Positions 1 through 5,428 of a stretch of 5,813 nucleotides of DNA are shown here, piece after piece. The notes below the pieces were generated by a model. The model saw only the letters and a list, made by a program, of their open reading frames with translations, was not told the origin of the DNA and ran no database searches. The stretch lies in the NCBI GenBank assembly GCA_028715225.1, contig JAQUSH010000042.1:1-5813 (forward strand). The letters run 5' to 3'. The position numbers were made by a program, and so were the translations under genes. Within the stretch, counting starts at the first letter, position 1. Each line of letters opens with the position of its first letter. The stretch comes from Candidatus Aenigmatarchaeota archaeon. Its GTDB lineage: Archaea; Aenigmatarchaeota; Aenigmatarchaeia; Aenigmatarchaeales; Aenigmatarchaeaceae.

Positions 1-92
1 TCTATTTCATGCTCATTGTGCTTCATGACTATGAACTGAAGAGTTATCTTAGGATATTTCTTTCCAGATTTTTTCTTTTCTTCGACAAGGTT
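1..92 (-). pseudogene. Radical SAM gene, in-frame continuation beyond a premature stop (runs off the window edge)
   Basis: This is the same reading frame as the radical SAM gene to its right, continuing directly after the TAA at 93-95. All 30 complete codons are open and read as the expected next part of the family. A lysine-rich helix (NLVEEKKK) is followed by a strand, ITLQFIVMKHNEHEI, which matches the conserved 'P-I-x-LQFIVMK-x-NEHE' stretch after the SLDG/NI region in radical SAM proteins that carry a C-terminal SPASM-type or similar domain. No insertion or deletion is needed to join the two parts; one base (AAA lysine to TAA) would explain the break. The remainder of the gene lies outside the window. 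It could be a recent nonsense mutation, a sequencing or assembly error, or strain variation. I see no evidence for recoding, because TAA ends at least three neighbouring genes normally. Confidence 0.75.
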
Positions 93-617
93 TTATATAT
101 TGTCGATTGTAGTCTGAAAATTTCCCTGCTTTCTGTATTTTGAATATGTTTCCTGGCTCGCGCCATCTAGAGAGATGTTAAGATCGTCTAGGCCGGAATC
201 TACCATAGCTTTTGTGTTTTCTTTTGTTAAGAAGAATGCATTTGTGTGAAAATTAACGAACATTCCTTTTCTTTTGGCGTATGAAACCATTTTGAAAAGA
301 TCTTTGTGAAGCAAAGGTTCGCCCCATCCGAAAAGTCTAAGATGCACTATATATTTTCCCATTTCGTCTATGATTTTTTTATATTCTTCGAAATCAACTG
401 TCTGAACAGGCCTGCCTAATCTTCCTGCTCCTGTTGGACATAAAGGACATTTTAGATTGCAGTAATTTGTAGGTTCGATCATGAGAGTGTGAGGATAGCC
501 TAGTGGCTTAGCAAGCCTTAGTTTCATTGATCCTTCTATCAGGAAGAAATTTACAAACTTGATAGGTCTAGGCAAAACATATTTTACAAAATAAAACAAC
601 TTTGATGATACTTTCAT
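93..617 (-). CDS. Radical SAM protein, N-terminal core, truncated by premature TAA
   Basis: This encodes the N-terminal half of a radical SAM enzyme, which uses a [4Fe-4S] cluster to cleave S-adenosylmethionine and start radical chemistry. Counting from the ATG at 617 (174 residues), the cluster motif C-NLK-C-PL-C lies at residues 53-60, within EPTNYCNLKCPLC. It is followed by the GGEP-like SAM-binding motif GWGEP near residue 97 and by NISLDGASQETY near residue 148, all typical of the SPASM-associated branch. That family is usually about 300-400 residues long, so this product lacks the second half of the barrel and any C-terminal cluster domain. A TTG at 641 would add 8 residues, but the TATA box at 649-656 puts the transcript start near 626, so the ATG is preferred. 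It is divergent from the flippase in a glycan cluster. The substrate is unknown; it may modify a sugar or act in an unrelated maturation step. Confidence 0.8.
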   Translation of the reverse strand: MKVSSKLFYFVKYVLPRPIKFVNFFLIEGSMKLRLAKPLGYPHTLMIEPTNYCNLKCPLCPTGAGRLGRPVQTVDFEEYKKIIDEMGKYIVHLRLFGWGEPLLHKDLFKMVSYAKRKGMFVNFHTNAFFLTKENTKAMVDSGLDDLNISLDGASQETYSKYRKQGNFQTTIDNI

Positions 618-648
618 GGACCCACTAAAAACTATATTCAAAACGTAA

Positions 649-656
649 TATATAAA
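649..656 (-). promoter_or_regulatory. Archaeal TATA box for the radical SAM gene
   Basis: Read on the minus strand this is TTTATATA, a near-ideal archaeal TATA element. Its centre is about 35 nt upstream of the ATG at 617. With the usual spacing of about 26 nt, transcription would start near 626, giving a leader of roughly 9 nt and excluding the TTG at 641 as a start. No strong Shine-Dalgarno sequence is seen before the ATG, only AGTGGG close to it. The box is partly symmetric (TATATAAA on the plus strand), so weak use in the flippase direction cannot be excluded. Confidence 0.5.
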
Positions 657-693
657 TCAACTGAACTTCTGTTCTAGACTTTCATTCAGAAGG

Positions 694-701
694 CTTTTAA
701 A
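694..701 (+). promoter_or_regulatory. Archaeal TATA-like box for the flippase gene
   Basis: CTTTTAAA is centred about 26 nt before the flippase ATG at 724. This is the spacing at which an archaeal transcript would begin at, or within a few bases of, the start codon. No purine-rich ribosome binding site lies between box and ATG; the intervening bases are AT-rich (ATTCAATATTTAATCT). Together these point to a leaderless mRNA. The alternative TATATAAA at 649-656 would instead give a leader of about 45 nt. Confidence 0.45.
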
Positions 702-723
702 CGAGTTATTCAATATTTAATCT

Positions 724-2235
724 ATGCAAGGTTCAGAGGAAACCATAGACGATGTAGCAATAACAAAGATGGCTAAAGGAGCGTTTATAGTATTTATGGG
801 TCTTATGCTAGGATATCTTTTGGAATATGTCATAAGATTGCTGATAGCCAGATGGTACGGACCTGCTCAGTACGGTTCATTGTCATTGGGAATAGCAATA
901 ATGAGCATACTTGCTGTCTTTGCAATATTTGGTTTAGAAGAAGGTGTTAGCAGACAAATATCATTCTATAAGGGTCAGAAAGACAAAATACGAGGAATAA
1001 TATCTTTTGCGCTTAAGACGTCAATTATATTCAGTATAATCTTTGCTGTTTGTTTGTTCATCTGCGCAGAAAATCTTTCAGTCATATTCAATGATCCGAG
1101 TCTGTACGGCATACTTCAAGTGTTTGCAATCACGTTGCCGTTCTTTGTAATCTTCAAAGATGCAGTTGCGATAATACGTGGATTGCACGTAGTCAAATAC
1201 AAATTCTATTTTCAAGATATATTTGCTCCGTTTTTTAGAATACTTTTGCTTGTTTCATTTTTTGTTTTAGGTTATGGAATAATAGGTCCAACTTTAGCTT
1301 ATTCAATATCAATCATAACGGCAGCTTTGATTTTACTCTATGTTACGCATACAAAGATAATCAAGCTTGTCCCATTTGCTGTAGATAAAGAAATCCGAAA
1401 AGAACTAATTAAATTTTCATGGCCACTTATGATAATGAATATATCATCACTTCTGTCAGCTTGGACAAACACAATTGTTCTTGGCCTCTATAAAACAACA
1501 ACTGAGATTGGTATCTATAATGCGTTGATGCCTACTGCAATGTTACTGCAATTTCCATTTACAGCATTTAGTTTCCTATTCATGCCAATACTTACTGAGA
1601 TGGTTGCAAAAAAACAAATTGATGGAATAAGAAACATCTACAGCGTTGTGACGAGATGGGTATTCATGGTCAGCTTGCCAGTACTCGTTCTGATATTTTT
1701 ATTTCCAGAGCAAATAATCAATACTTTGTTTGGCAGTGAGTACGTAGTTGCTTCTTTAGTGTTCATATTTTTAGCAATTGGAAACTTTGTACCTATTGCA
1801 ACAGGTCCAAAAGGATATACTATTATATCATTCGGTAGAACAAAAATATCTCTTCTAACATGGGTTTCTATACTTCTGATAAATTTAGGACTCAGTTTAG
1901 TACTTATTCCAATATACGGATTGGTTGGTGCAGCACTTTCATTCATGATAGCTATGGTTTCAGTTCATGCAATAATGCTCGTTTACGTGAATAGATCATA
2001 TGGAATATGGCCGTTCTCTTTAAACTACCTAAAATCGATATTTGCCTGTCTGATATCTGCCGGAATCATATATTGGTTAGTTGATGTTCTTACATTTAGC
2101 ACAACAAATGCAATAATCGCATGTATTGTTTATTTCATCTCTTATGTTACTCTGATTCTTCTATTCAGAGCACTTCAGAAAGAAGATTACATGCTGATAG
2201 ACAAGTTCAAAAGAAAATTAGGACTTTCCCAATAA
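724..2235 (+). CDS. Polysaccharide flippase (Wzx-like, MOP superfamily)
   Basis: This 503-residue protein is almost entirely hydrophobic helices separated by short basic loops, roughly 12-14 membrane segments from residue 19 to about 485. That matches the length and topology of Wzx/RfbX-type lipid-linked oligosaccharide flippases. The hallmark after the first helix, ARWYGPAQYGSLSLG at residues 42-56, corresponds to the family's 'AR-x-LGP-x-xYG' motif. Later landmarks are the NDPSLYGILQ loop near 123, a mid-protein KFSWPLMI helix start near 230, and a C-terminal polybasic tail (DKFKRKLG). The role inferred is moving undecaprenyl- or dolichol-linked glycan units from the cytoplasmic to the outer face of the membrane. 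The ATG at 724 fits both the promoter spacing and the short polar N-terminus (SEETIDDVAITKMAKGA) that archaeal members commonly have. Its 3' end overlaps the convergent FrhB-like gene by 18 bp. Confidence 0.93.
   Translation: MQGSEETIDDVAITKMAKGAFIVFMGLMLGYLLEYVIRLLIARWYGPAQYGSLSLGIAIMSILAVFAIFGLEEGVSRQISFYKGQKDKIRGIISFALKTSIIFSIIFAVCLFICAENLSVIFNDPSLYGILQVFAITLPFFVIFKDAVAIIRGLHVVKYKFYFQDIFAPFFRILLLVSFFVLGYGIIGPTLAYSISIITAALILLYVTHTKIIKLVPFAVDKEIRKELIKFSWPLMIMNISSLLSAWTNTIVLGLYKTTTEIGIYNALMPTAMLLQFPFTAFSFLFMPILTEMVAKKQIDGIRNIYSVVTRWVFMVSLPVLVLIFLFPEQIINTLFGSEYVVASLVFIFLAIGNFVPIATGPKGYTIISFGRTKISLLTWVSILLINLGLSLVLIPIYGLVGAALSFMIAMVSVHAIMLVYVNRSYGIWPFSLNYLKSIFACLISAGIIYWLVDVLTFSTTNAIIACIVYFISYVTLILLFRALQKEDYMLIDKFKRKLGLSQ
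2209..2217 (-). terminator. Possible oligo-T terminator for the minus-strand glycan operon
   Basis: Read on the minus strand this is TTTTCTTTT, immediately after the TAA (2218-2220) of the FrhB-like gene. It is suited to oligo-T-driven archaeal termination. It lies inside the flippase coding end and encodes its KFKRK tail, so the T-richness could simply reflect lysine codons on the other strand. No hairpin is seen. Confidence 0.28.
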
Positions 2236-3369
2236 TTTTTTAAATATTCTTTTCATCTTGATTATAATTCCGTATCCAGTATATTTTTTAGCAACGTATT
2301 CATACCCATGCTTGCCGAAATCCTTCCAGAAAGCATCTCTTTTGTTTGACGGTGAGGTTGGTTTGTACAGAAGAGAATTTTGTTCTGTTTCTCTTTTGTC
2401 TCGATTTTCATAGACTAAACCATCTCTGATCGCATTAAATATTCTTTTTCCTTTGTTAGTATTCAATAGAACCAATGATACTCCTTTGTTGTCATCAAAT
2501 TTAGGATTATATTTTTCTATTCCCCAGAAGTCTGCTAGAGTTATATCTCCTGTACGTTCATAATTGGCAAATACGCAAGAATGACATGAAGGCCTTAGCG
2601 CTACATGCTTGTAGAAAATATCATTGAACGAATCTAATAAAGAATTCTTAAACAGCGGCTTATGATTTTCAAATTCAGCATATAGTTTGCTGTTATGCCA
2701 GCCAGTTTTTTTATCTCTGAATGAAAATGAAGTTAATTTACTTTTCATTTTAGTTTGAAGGACGTTTACATACTCTTTCCAGACCAATGGACTAGGTACG
2801 CCATGGCAAACTAAATCTACAAGTATTATTTTATCAGGAATAACATTGTTAAAATATGCTCTCAGACCTGCAACTTGACACGGAGTTCCAGAAAACAATA
2901 CCTGTTTATTTTGCTTGAAATCTCTTTCAACCTGCAGGAAAACATCACTTAAATCACTCTGAACATATTTTGAACCCTTTAATTTGATTATCTCATTTTT
3001 GTTGCTGATTCTTATGTGCTTTACAATAAAATCATTGTCAAATGCTGCGCCGTAGACTACTCTCCCAGAACTTAAAACATGCTCTGCAAGCACAGAGAAT
3101 ACTCCTCCAGATGAGCTAGAAATTCTGGTTTCCTCATTTTTATTTTTTGCAGCAAGAACATCAGGAGCATTTAGAAGATCCTTTCTTACAAGTTTGTTGT
3201 TGAAAGGGCATATCTTTCGGCATGTTCCGCAGTTTATGCACTTTTTCTGATCAATGTCTGGATAATCAAAACCCTCTTCATCTGTTTTCATAGAGATAGC
3301 TTTGACCGGACAAGAATGCATGCATGCAGTGCAGCCACTGCACCTATTTTTATTTTCAAAAACTCTCAT
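2218..3369 (-). CDS. Ferredoxin-domain FrhB-like iron-sulfur flavoprotein (coenzyme F420 hydrogenase/dehydrogenase beta-subunit family)
   Basis: This 383-residue protein starts with a two-cluster ferredoxin domain: Cys10, 13, 16, 20 and Cys44, 47, 50, 54, each last Cys followed by Pro, as in 2x[4Fe-4S] ferredoxins. The FrhB-type region follows, with SSSGGVFSVLAEHVL (85-99), GSKYVQSDL (132-140), SGTPCQVAGLRAYF (160-173), DLVCHGVPSP (185-194) and RPSCHSCVFA near 259-268. Cys164, 188, 262 and 265 may bind a further cluster. In FrhB this fold binds FAD and moves electrons between ferredoxin-type clusters and F420; here the substrate is unknown. Members of this subgroup often sit beside pyruvyl transferases in exopolysaccharide loci, including in organisms not expected to make F420, so the F420 label should not be taken literally. 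It starts by a 1-nt TGATG overlap with the pyruvyl transferase gene, suggesting translational coupling; the ribosome binding site is weak. Confidence 0.9.
   Translation of the reverse strand: MRVFENKNRCSGCTACMHSCPVKAISMKTDEEGFDYPDIDQKKCINCGTCRKICPFNNKLVRKDLLNAPDVLAAKNKNEETRISSSSGGVFSVLAEHVLSSGRVVYGAAFDNDFIVKHIRISNKNEIIKLKGSKYVQSDLSDVFLQVERDFKQNKQVLFSGTPCQVAGLRAYFNNVIPDKIILVDLVCHGVPSPLVWKEYVNVLQTKMKSKLTSFSFRDKKTGWHNSKLYAEFENHKPLFKNSLLDSFNDIFYKHVALRPSCHSCVFANYERTGDITLADFWGIEKYNPKFDDNKGVSLVLLNTNKGKRIFNAIRDGLVYENRDKRETEQNSLLYKPTSPSNKRDAFWKDFGKHGYEYVAKKYTGYGIIIKMKRIFKKLLGKS
2236..2241 (+). terminator. Possible oligo-T terminator for the flippase transcript
   Basis: A run of six T residues starts directly after the flippase TAA and is followed by further T-rich sequence (TTCTTTTC) to about 2254. 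Archaeal RNA polymerase often terminates on oligo-T tracts without a hairpin. The tract lies inside the last codons of the convergent FrhB-like gene, so its composition is also constrained by that protein's lysine-rich end (KRIFKKLLG). The assignment is tentative. Confidence 0.3.
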
Positions 3370-4469
3370 CAGCTACCACTTTCTACTATCTGTTTTAAAA
3401 AGTTTGTAGATTTCTCTCTCTCTTTTTCAAGAATCCTGTTAACAGGATCATAATTTATTTTATTTTCTATAACAGCTGGGTCGTCGTTTGTTATTATTCT
3501 GCTCTTTAATCCAAATATTTCCAATATATCTTCTAATCTGGAGTTAACCCCAAGCTGCTCTGGAAGAAATTCTGTGAAAAACTGCTTGTTGAAAAGTATG
3601 GAAAAAGCTGTTCCGTGGAATGAATTAGTCACAACATATTCTGCCCCTTTGAATAATCCTAAAAATTCGTCTGGTGCAAGCTCGACTTCGTACTTAACTC
3701 CTAAATGAGGTGTGTACGGCTTCAGAATAGATATCACATCATAGCCGGTTTTCTTTGCTATTTTCTTTGCGAGCGAGATTACCTTGTCTTCGTGGCTGAA
3801 GCAGTAAACCAAGATGTATTTTTTATTATGTTCATAAGGTTTTATTATTTCAAACCACTTTTCTTTTGTTAATAGCATTGTTGGGTCTAAAACAACTTGC
3901 GGAGAATATCCTAATAGTTGTTCAATGATTTTTGCTCCCTGATGCTCCCTGACAGACAATTTGTTGTAGTCTTTCAGCAGAGAATAAAATCTACTTTTGT
4001 ATTCTTCGGGTATCTGCTTAAACCCAAAGCTGGCAGCATATGAATTTTTCTTCTCAGGGTTTTCTAAAAAGTTTAGATAGTATACCTCATCAAAGCCGTT
4101 TATTTTATGATTCCAGACCTGATCGCTTCCGCATATGAACTTATCAAAATCAGATGAGATGCCTTTTACTTCTTCCTTTGTACTGCAAGTAGAGCTAAGA
4201 TTAAAGTATTTTTCTCCAAATCCTCTGAAGTTTTTTAATTTGCGGTTGTACGAACGTCCTCTTAGTATGTATAGCATCAATTCCTTGATTGTTTTGCATG
4301 TAAACAGAGTCAGTTTTCTGTTTCTATTCTCTAAGATATTATTTCTGTAGTCAATTATTGCGCATTTAGCGCCTAGTTCTTTTACCTTTTCCTGCAATGC
4401 ATATGCCTGCAGAGCAGCACCATAATTCAAAGGTCTATGATACGTAAGAATTCCAATCTTTTTTCCCAT
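3369..4469 (-). CDS. Polysaccharide pyruvyl transferase family protein
   Basis: This 366-residue protein is of normal length for the family (CsaB/WcaK-like, GT-B fold). It transfers pyruvate from phosphoenolpyruvate to a sugar to make a ketal, adding negative charge to a surface polymer. Landmarks are the N-terminal strand-loop GILTYHRPLNYGAALQAYAL (6-25), ICGSDQVWN (112-120), LSVREHQGA (171-179), VLDPTMLL (193-200) and VTNSFHGTAFSILFN (280-294). The last is the family signature, with the His expected in the active site. A clear ribosome binding site, GAGGAG at 4474-4479, lies 4 nt before the ATG, which supports this start. It lies 14 nt after the dehydratase stop, and its own TGA shares a base with the next ATG, so it is mid-operon. 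The acceptor sugar cannot be deduced, and not every member has been shown to transfer pyruvate. Confidence 0.92.
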   Translation of the reverse strand: MGKKIGILTYHRPLNYGAALQAYALQEKVKELGAKCAIIDYRNNILENRNRKLTLFTCKTIKELMLYILRGRSYNRKLKNFRGFGEKYFNLSSTCSTKEEVKGISSDFDKFICGSDQVWNHKINGFDEVYYLNFLENPEKKNSYAASFGFKQIPEEYKSRFYSLLKDYNKLSVREHQGAKIIEQLLGYSPQVVLDPTMLLTKEKWFEIIKPYEHNKKYILVYCFSHEDKVISLAKKIAKKTGYDVISILKPYTPHLGVKYEVELAPDEFLGLFKGAEYVVTNSFHGTAFSILFNKQFFTEFLPEQLGVNSRLEDILEIFGLKSRIITNDDPAVIENKINYDPVNRILEKEREKSTNFLKQIVESGS

Positions 4470-4473
4470 AAAA

Positions 4474-4479
4474 CTCCTC
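4474..4479 (-). promoter_or_regulatory. Ribosome binding site of the pyruvyl transferase gene
   Basis: GAGGAG on the minus strand, 4 nt (TTTT) before the ATG ending at 4469. It falls in the 14-nt gap after the dehydratase stop. It is the clearest Shine-Dalgarno sequence in the window and contrasts with its absence before the flippase, fitting SD use at internal operon genes and leaderless use at the first gene. Confidence 0.7.
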
Positions 4480-4483
4480 GTTA

Positions 4484-5428
4484 TTATCTGTATTCCTTTA
4501 TGAATTCGTCTACCATCTTCTTTACTTCTTCTTTTGTATATGATTGTGCATTTGCACTGGTGTATTCAAAAGGTATTTTTCCATTTTTGTGATCTAATCT
4601 TATTACAAATCTTCCATCTTCTTCCTTTGTATGAACAGATTCTTGTTCGTCAACGAGAACCTCATCAAGCTTTTCACCAATATCTGGTTTTGTTATAATT
4701 TGTTTATCACTAATTACATCAGCAAGATCCTTGATTTTAACTACCTTCATTTTAGGAACTATTATATCACCATCTTTAGCATATGTTAAAGAATCAAATA
4801 CAAATTTAGCAACTTCATCCATAGGCATCATAAGCCTTCTCATTTCAGGATGAGTAACTGTTATTGCTTTACCGTGCTTCTTCTGATCTAACCATTTAGG
4901 AACAACAGAGCCTTTGCTTCCAAAAAAATTACCAAATCTTATTGTATAAGCAATTTTACCATCATGTCTAACAATGTTATTACCAAGCGCTATAAGATAT
5001 TCTGGTATTAATTTTGTTGTTCCATAAAGCGAAGTTGGATGGCATGCCTTGTCAGAGCTCATATATACAAATCTTTCAACAGAAGGGCTTTTCATAGCCG
5101 ATTTGAATGCATTTAGTGTTCCTACGACATTAACTTTAATGCATTGTTCCGGAGAATAATTAGATATTCGAACATGCTTTACAGCTGAAAATACAAATAC
5201 ATAATTAGCAAGACTTGTTGCATAATCCAAGCTTTCAGAATCAGTAATATCAGCTAACATATATCTTACTTTTTCTGTTCCAAATTCCTGTTCTAAATTG
5301 AAAAGATTAAGTTCATGATTATCATAAGCTATGATAAGTTTAGGATTGTGTTTAAGTATTTCCCTTATAGTTACTCTTCCCAACGAGCCACCGGCTCCTA
5401 AAATCAATATTGTTTTGCCTGTTAACAT
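4484..5428 (-). CDS. UDP-HexNAc 4,6-dehydratase-like enzyme (CapD/FlaA1 family, soluble SDR)
   Basis: This 314-residue extended short-chain dehydrogenase/reductase is of the polysaccharide-biosynthesis type. The NAD(P)-binding loop is GAGGSLG at 11-17, with Asp36 and Glu39 at the end of the second strand and LADITD at 58-63. SAVKHV at 81-86 matches the subfamily signature AALKHV, and PEQCIKVNVVGT follows. Catalytic residues visible are Ser125-Asp126-Lys127 and Tyr135-x3-Lys139; the Asp/Lys/Tyr spacing equals that of FlaA1/PseB Asp132, Lys133 and Tyr141. RFGNFFGSKGSVVP (164-177) and RRLMMPMDE (197-205) are also family-typical. It lacks the N-terminal membrane domain of long CapD/WbpM proteins, so it is a cytosolic short form. 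The likely reaction is UDP-GlcNAc (or epimer) to a UDP-4-keto-6-deoxy sugar; whether C5 is also epimerised is not visible. The start has GGAG at 5437-5440, 8 nt upstream, and overlaps the glycosyltransferase end by 7 nt. Confidence 0.9.
   Translation of the reverse strand: MLTGKTILILGAGGSLGRVTIREILKHNPKLIIAYDNHELNLFNLEQEFGTEKVRYMLADITDSESLDYATSLANYVFVFSAVKHVRISNYSPEQCIKVNVVGTLNAFKSAMKSPSVERFVYMSSDKACHPTSLYGTTKLIPEYLIALGNNIVRHDGKIAYTIRFGNFFGSKGSVVPKWLDQKKHGKAITVTHPEMRRLMMPMDEVAKFVFDSLTYAKDGDIIVPKMKVVKIKDLADVISDKQIITKPDIGEKLDEVLVDEQESVHTKEEDGRFVIRLDHKNGKIPFEYTSANAQSYTKEEVKKMVDEFIKEYR

Noticed and set aside
93..95. Recoding of the premature stop as selenocysteine or pyrrolysine
   Set aside because: The codon is TAA, not TGA or TAG, and TAA ends the flippase, FrhB-like, dehydratase and glycosyltransferase genes here.
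92..99. TATA-like box (TATATAAA, minus strand) overlapping the premature stop, possibly an internal promoter for the downstream half
   Set aside because: The match arises from AAT-ATA-TAA-AAC codons. The only nearby ATG (24-26) lies inside a conserved strand, so a separate functional product is unlikely.
1638..1946. Minus-strand open frame of about 102 codons inside the flippase gene
   Set aside because: It is fully antisense to a strong membrane-protein gene, has no recognisable domain and no start signals; it is a shadow frame.
3317..3328. TGCATGCATGCA short tandem repeat in the FrhB-like gene
   Set aside because: It encodes the required cysteine motif (C-M-H region of the first cluster) and is too short to call a repeat element.
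2218..3369. Literal annotation as a subunit of F420-reducing hydrogenase
   Set aside because: No FrhA/FrhG hydrogenase genes are adjacent and the context is glycan synthesis; only the fold assignment is kept.
4135..4350. Plus-strand open frame inside the pyruvyl transferase gene
   Set aside because: It is antisense to a well-supported gene with family motifs on the other strand, and its own low-complexity Leu/Phe/Ser make-up is typical of shadows of lysine-rich genes.
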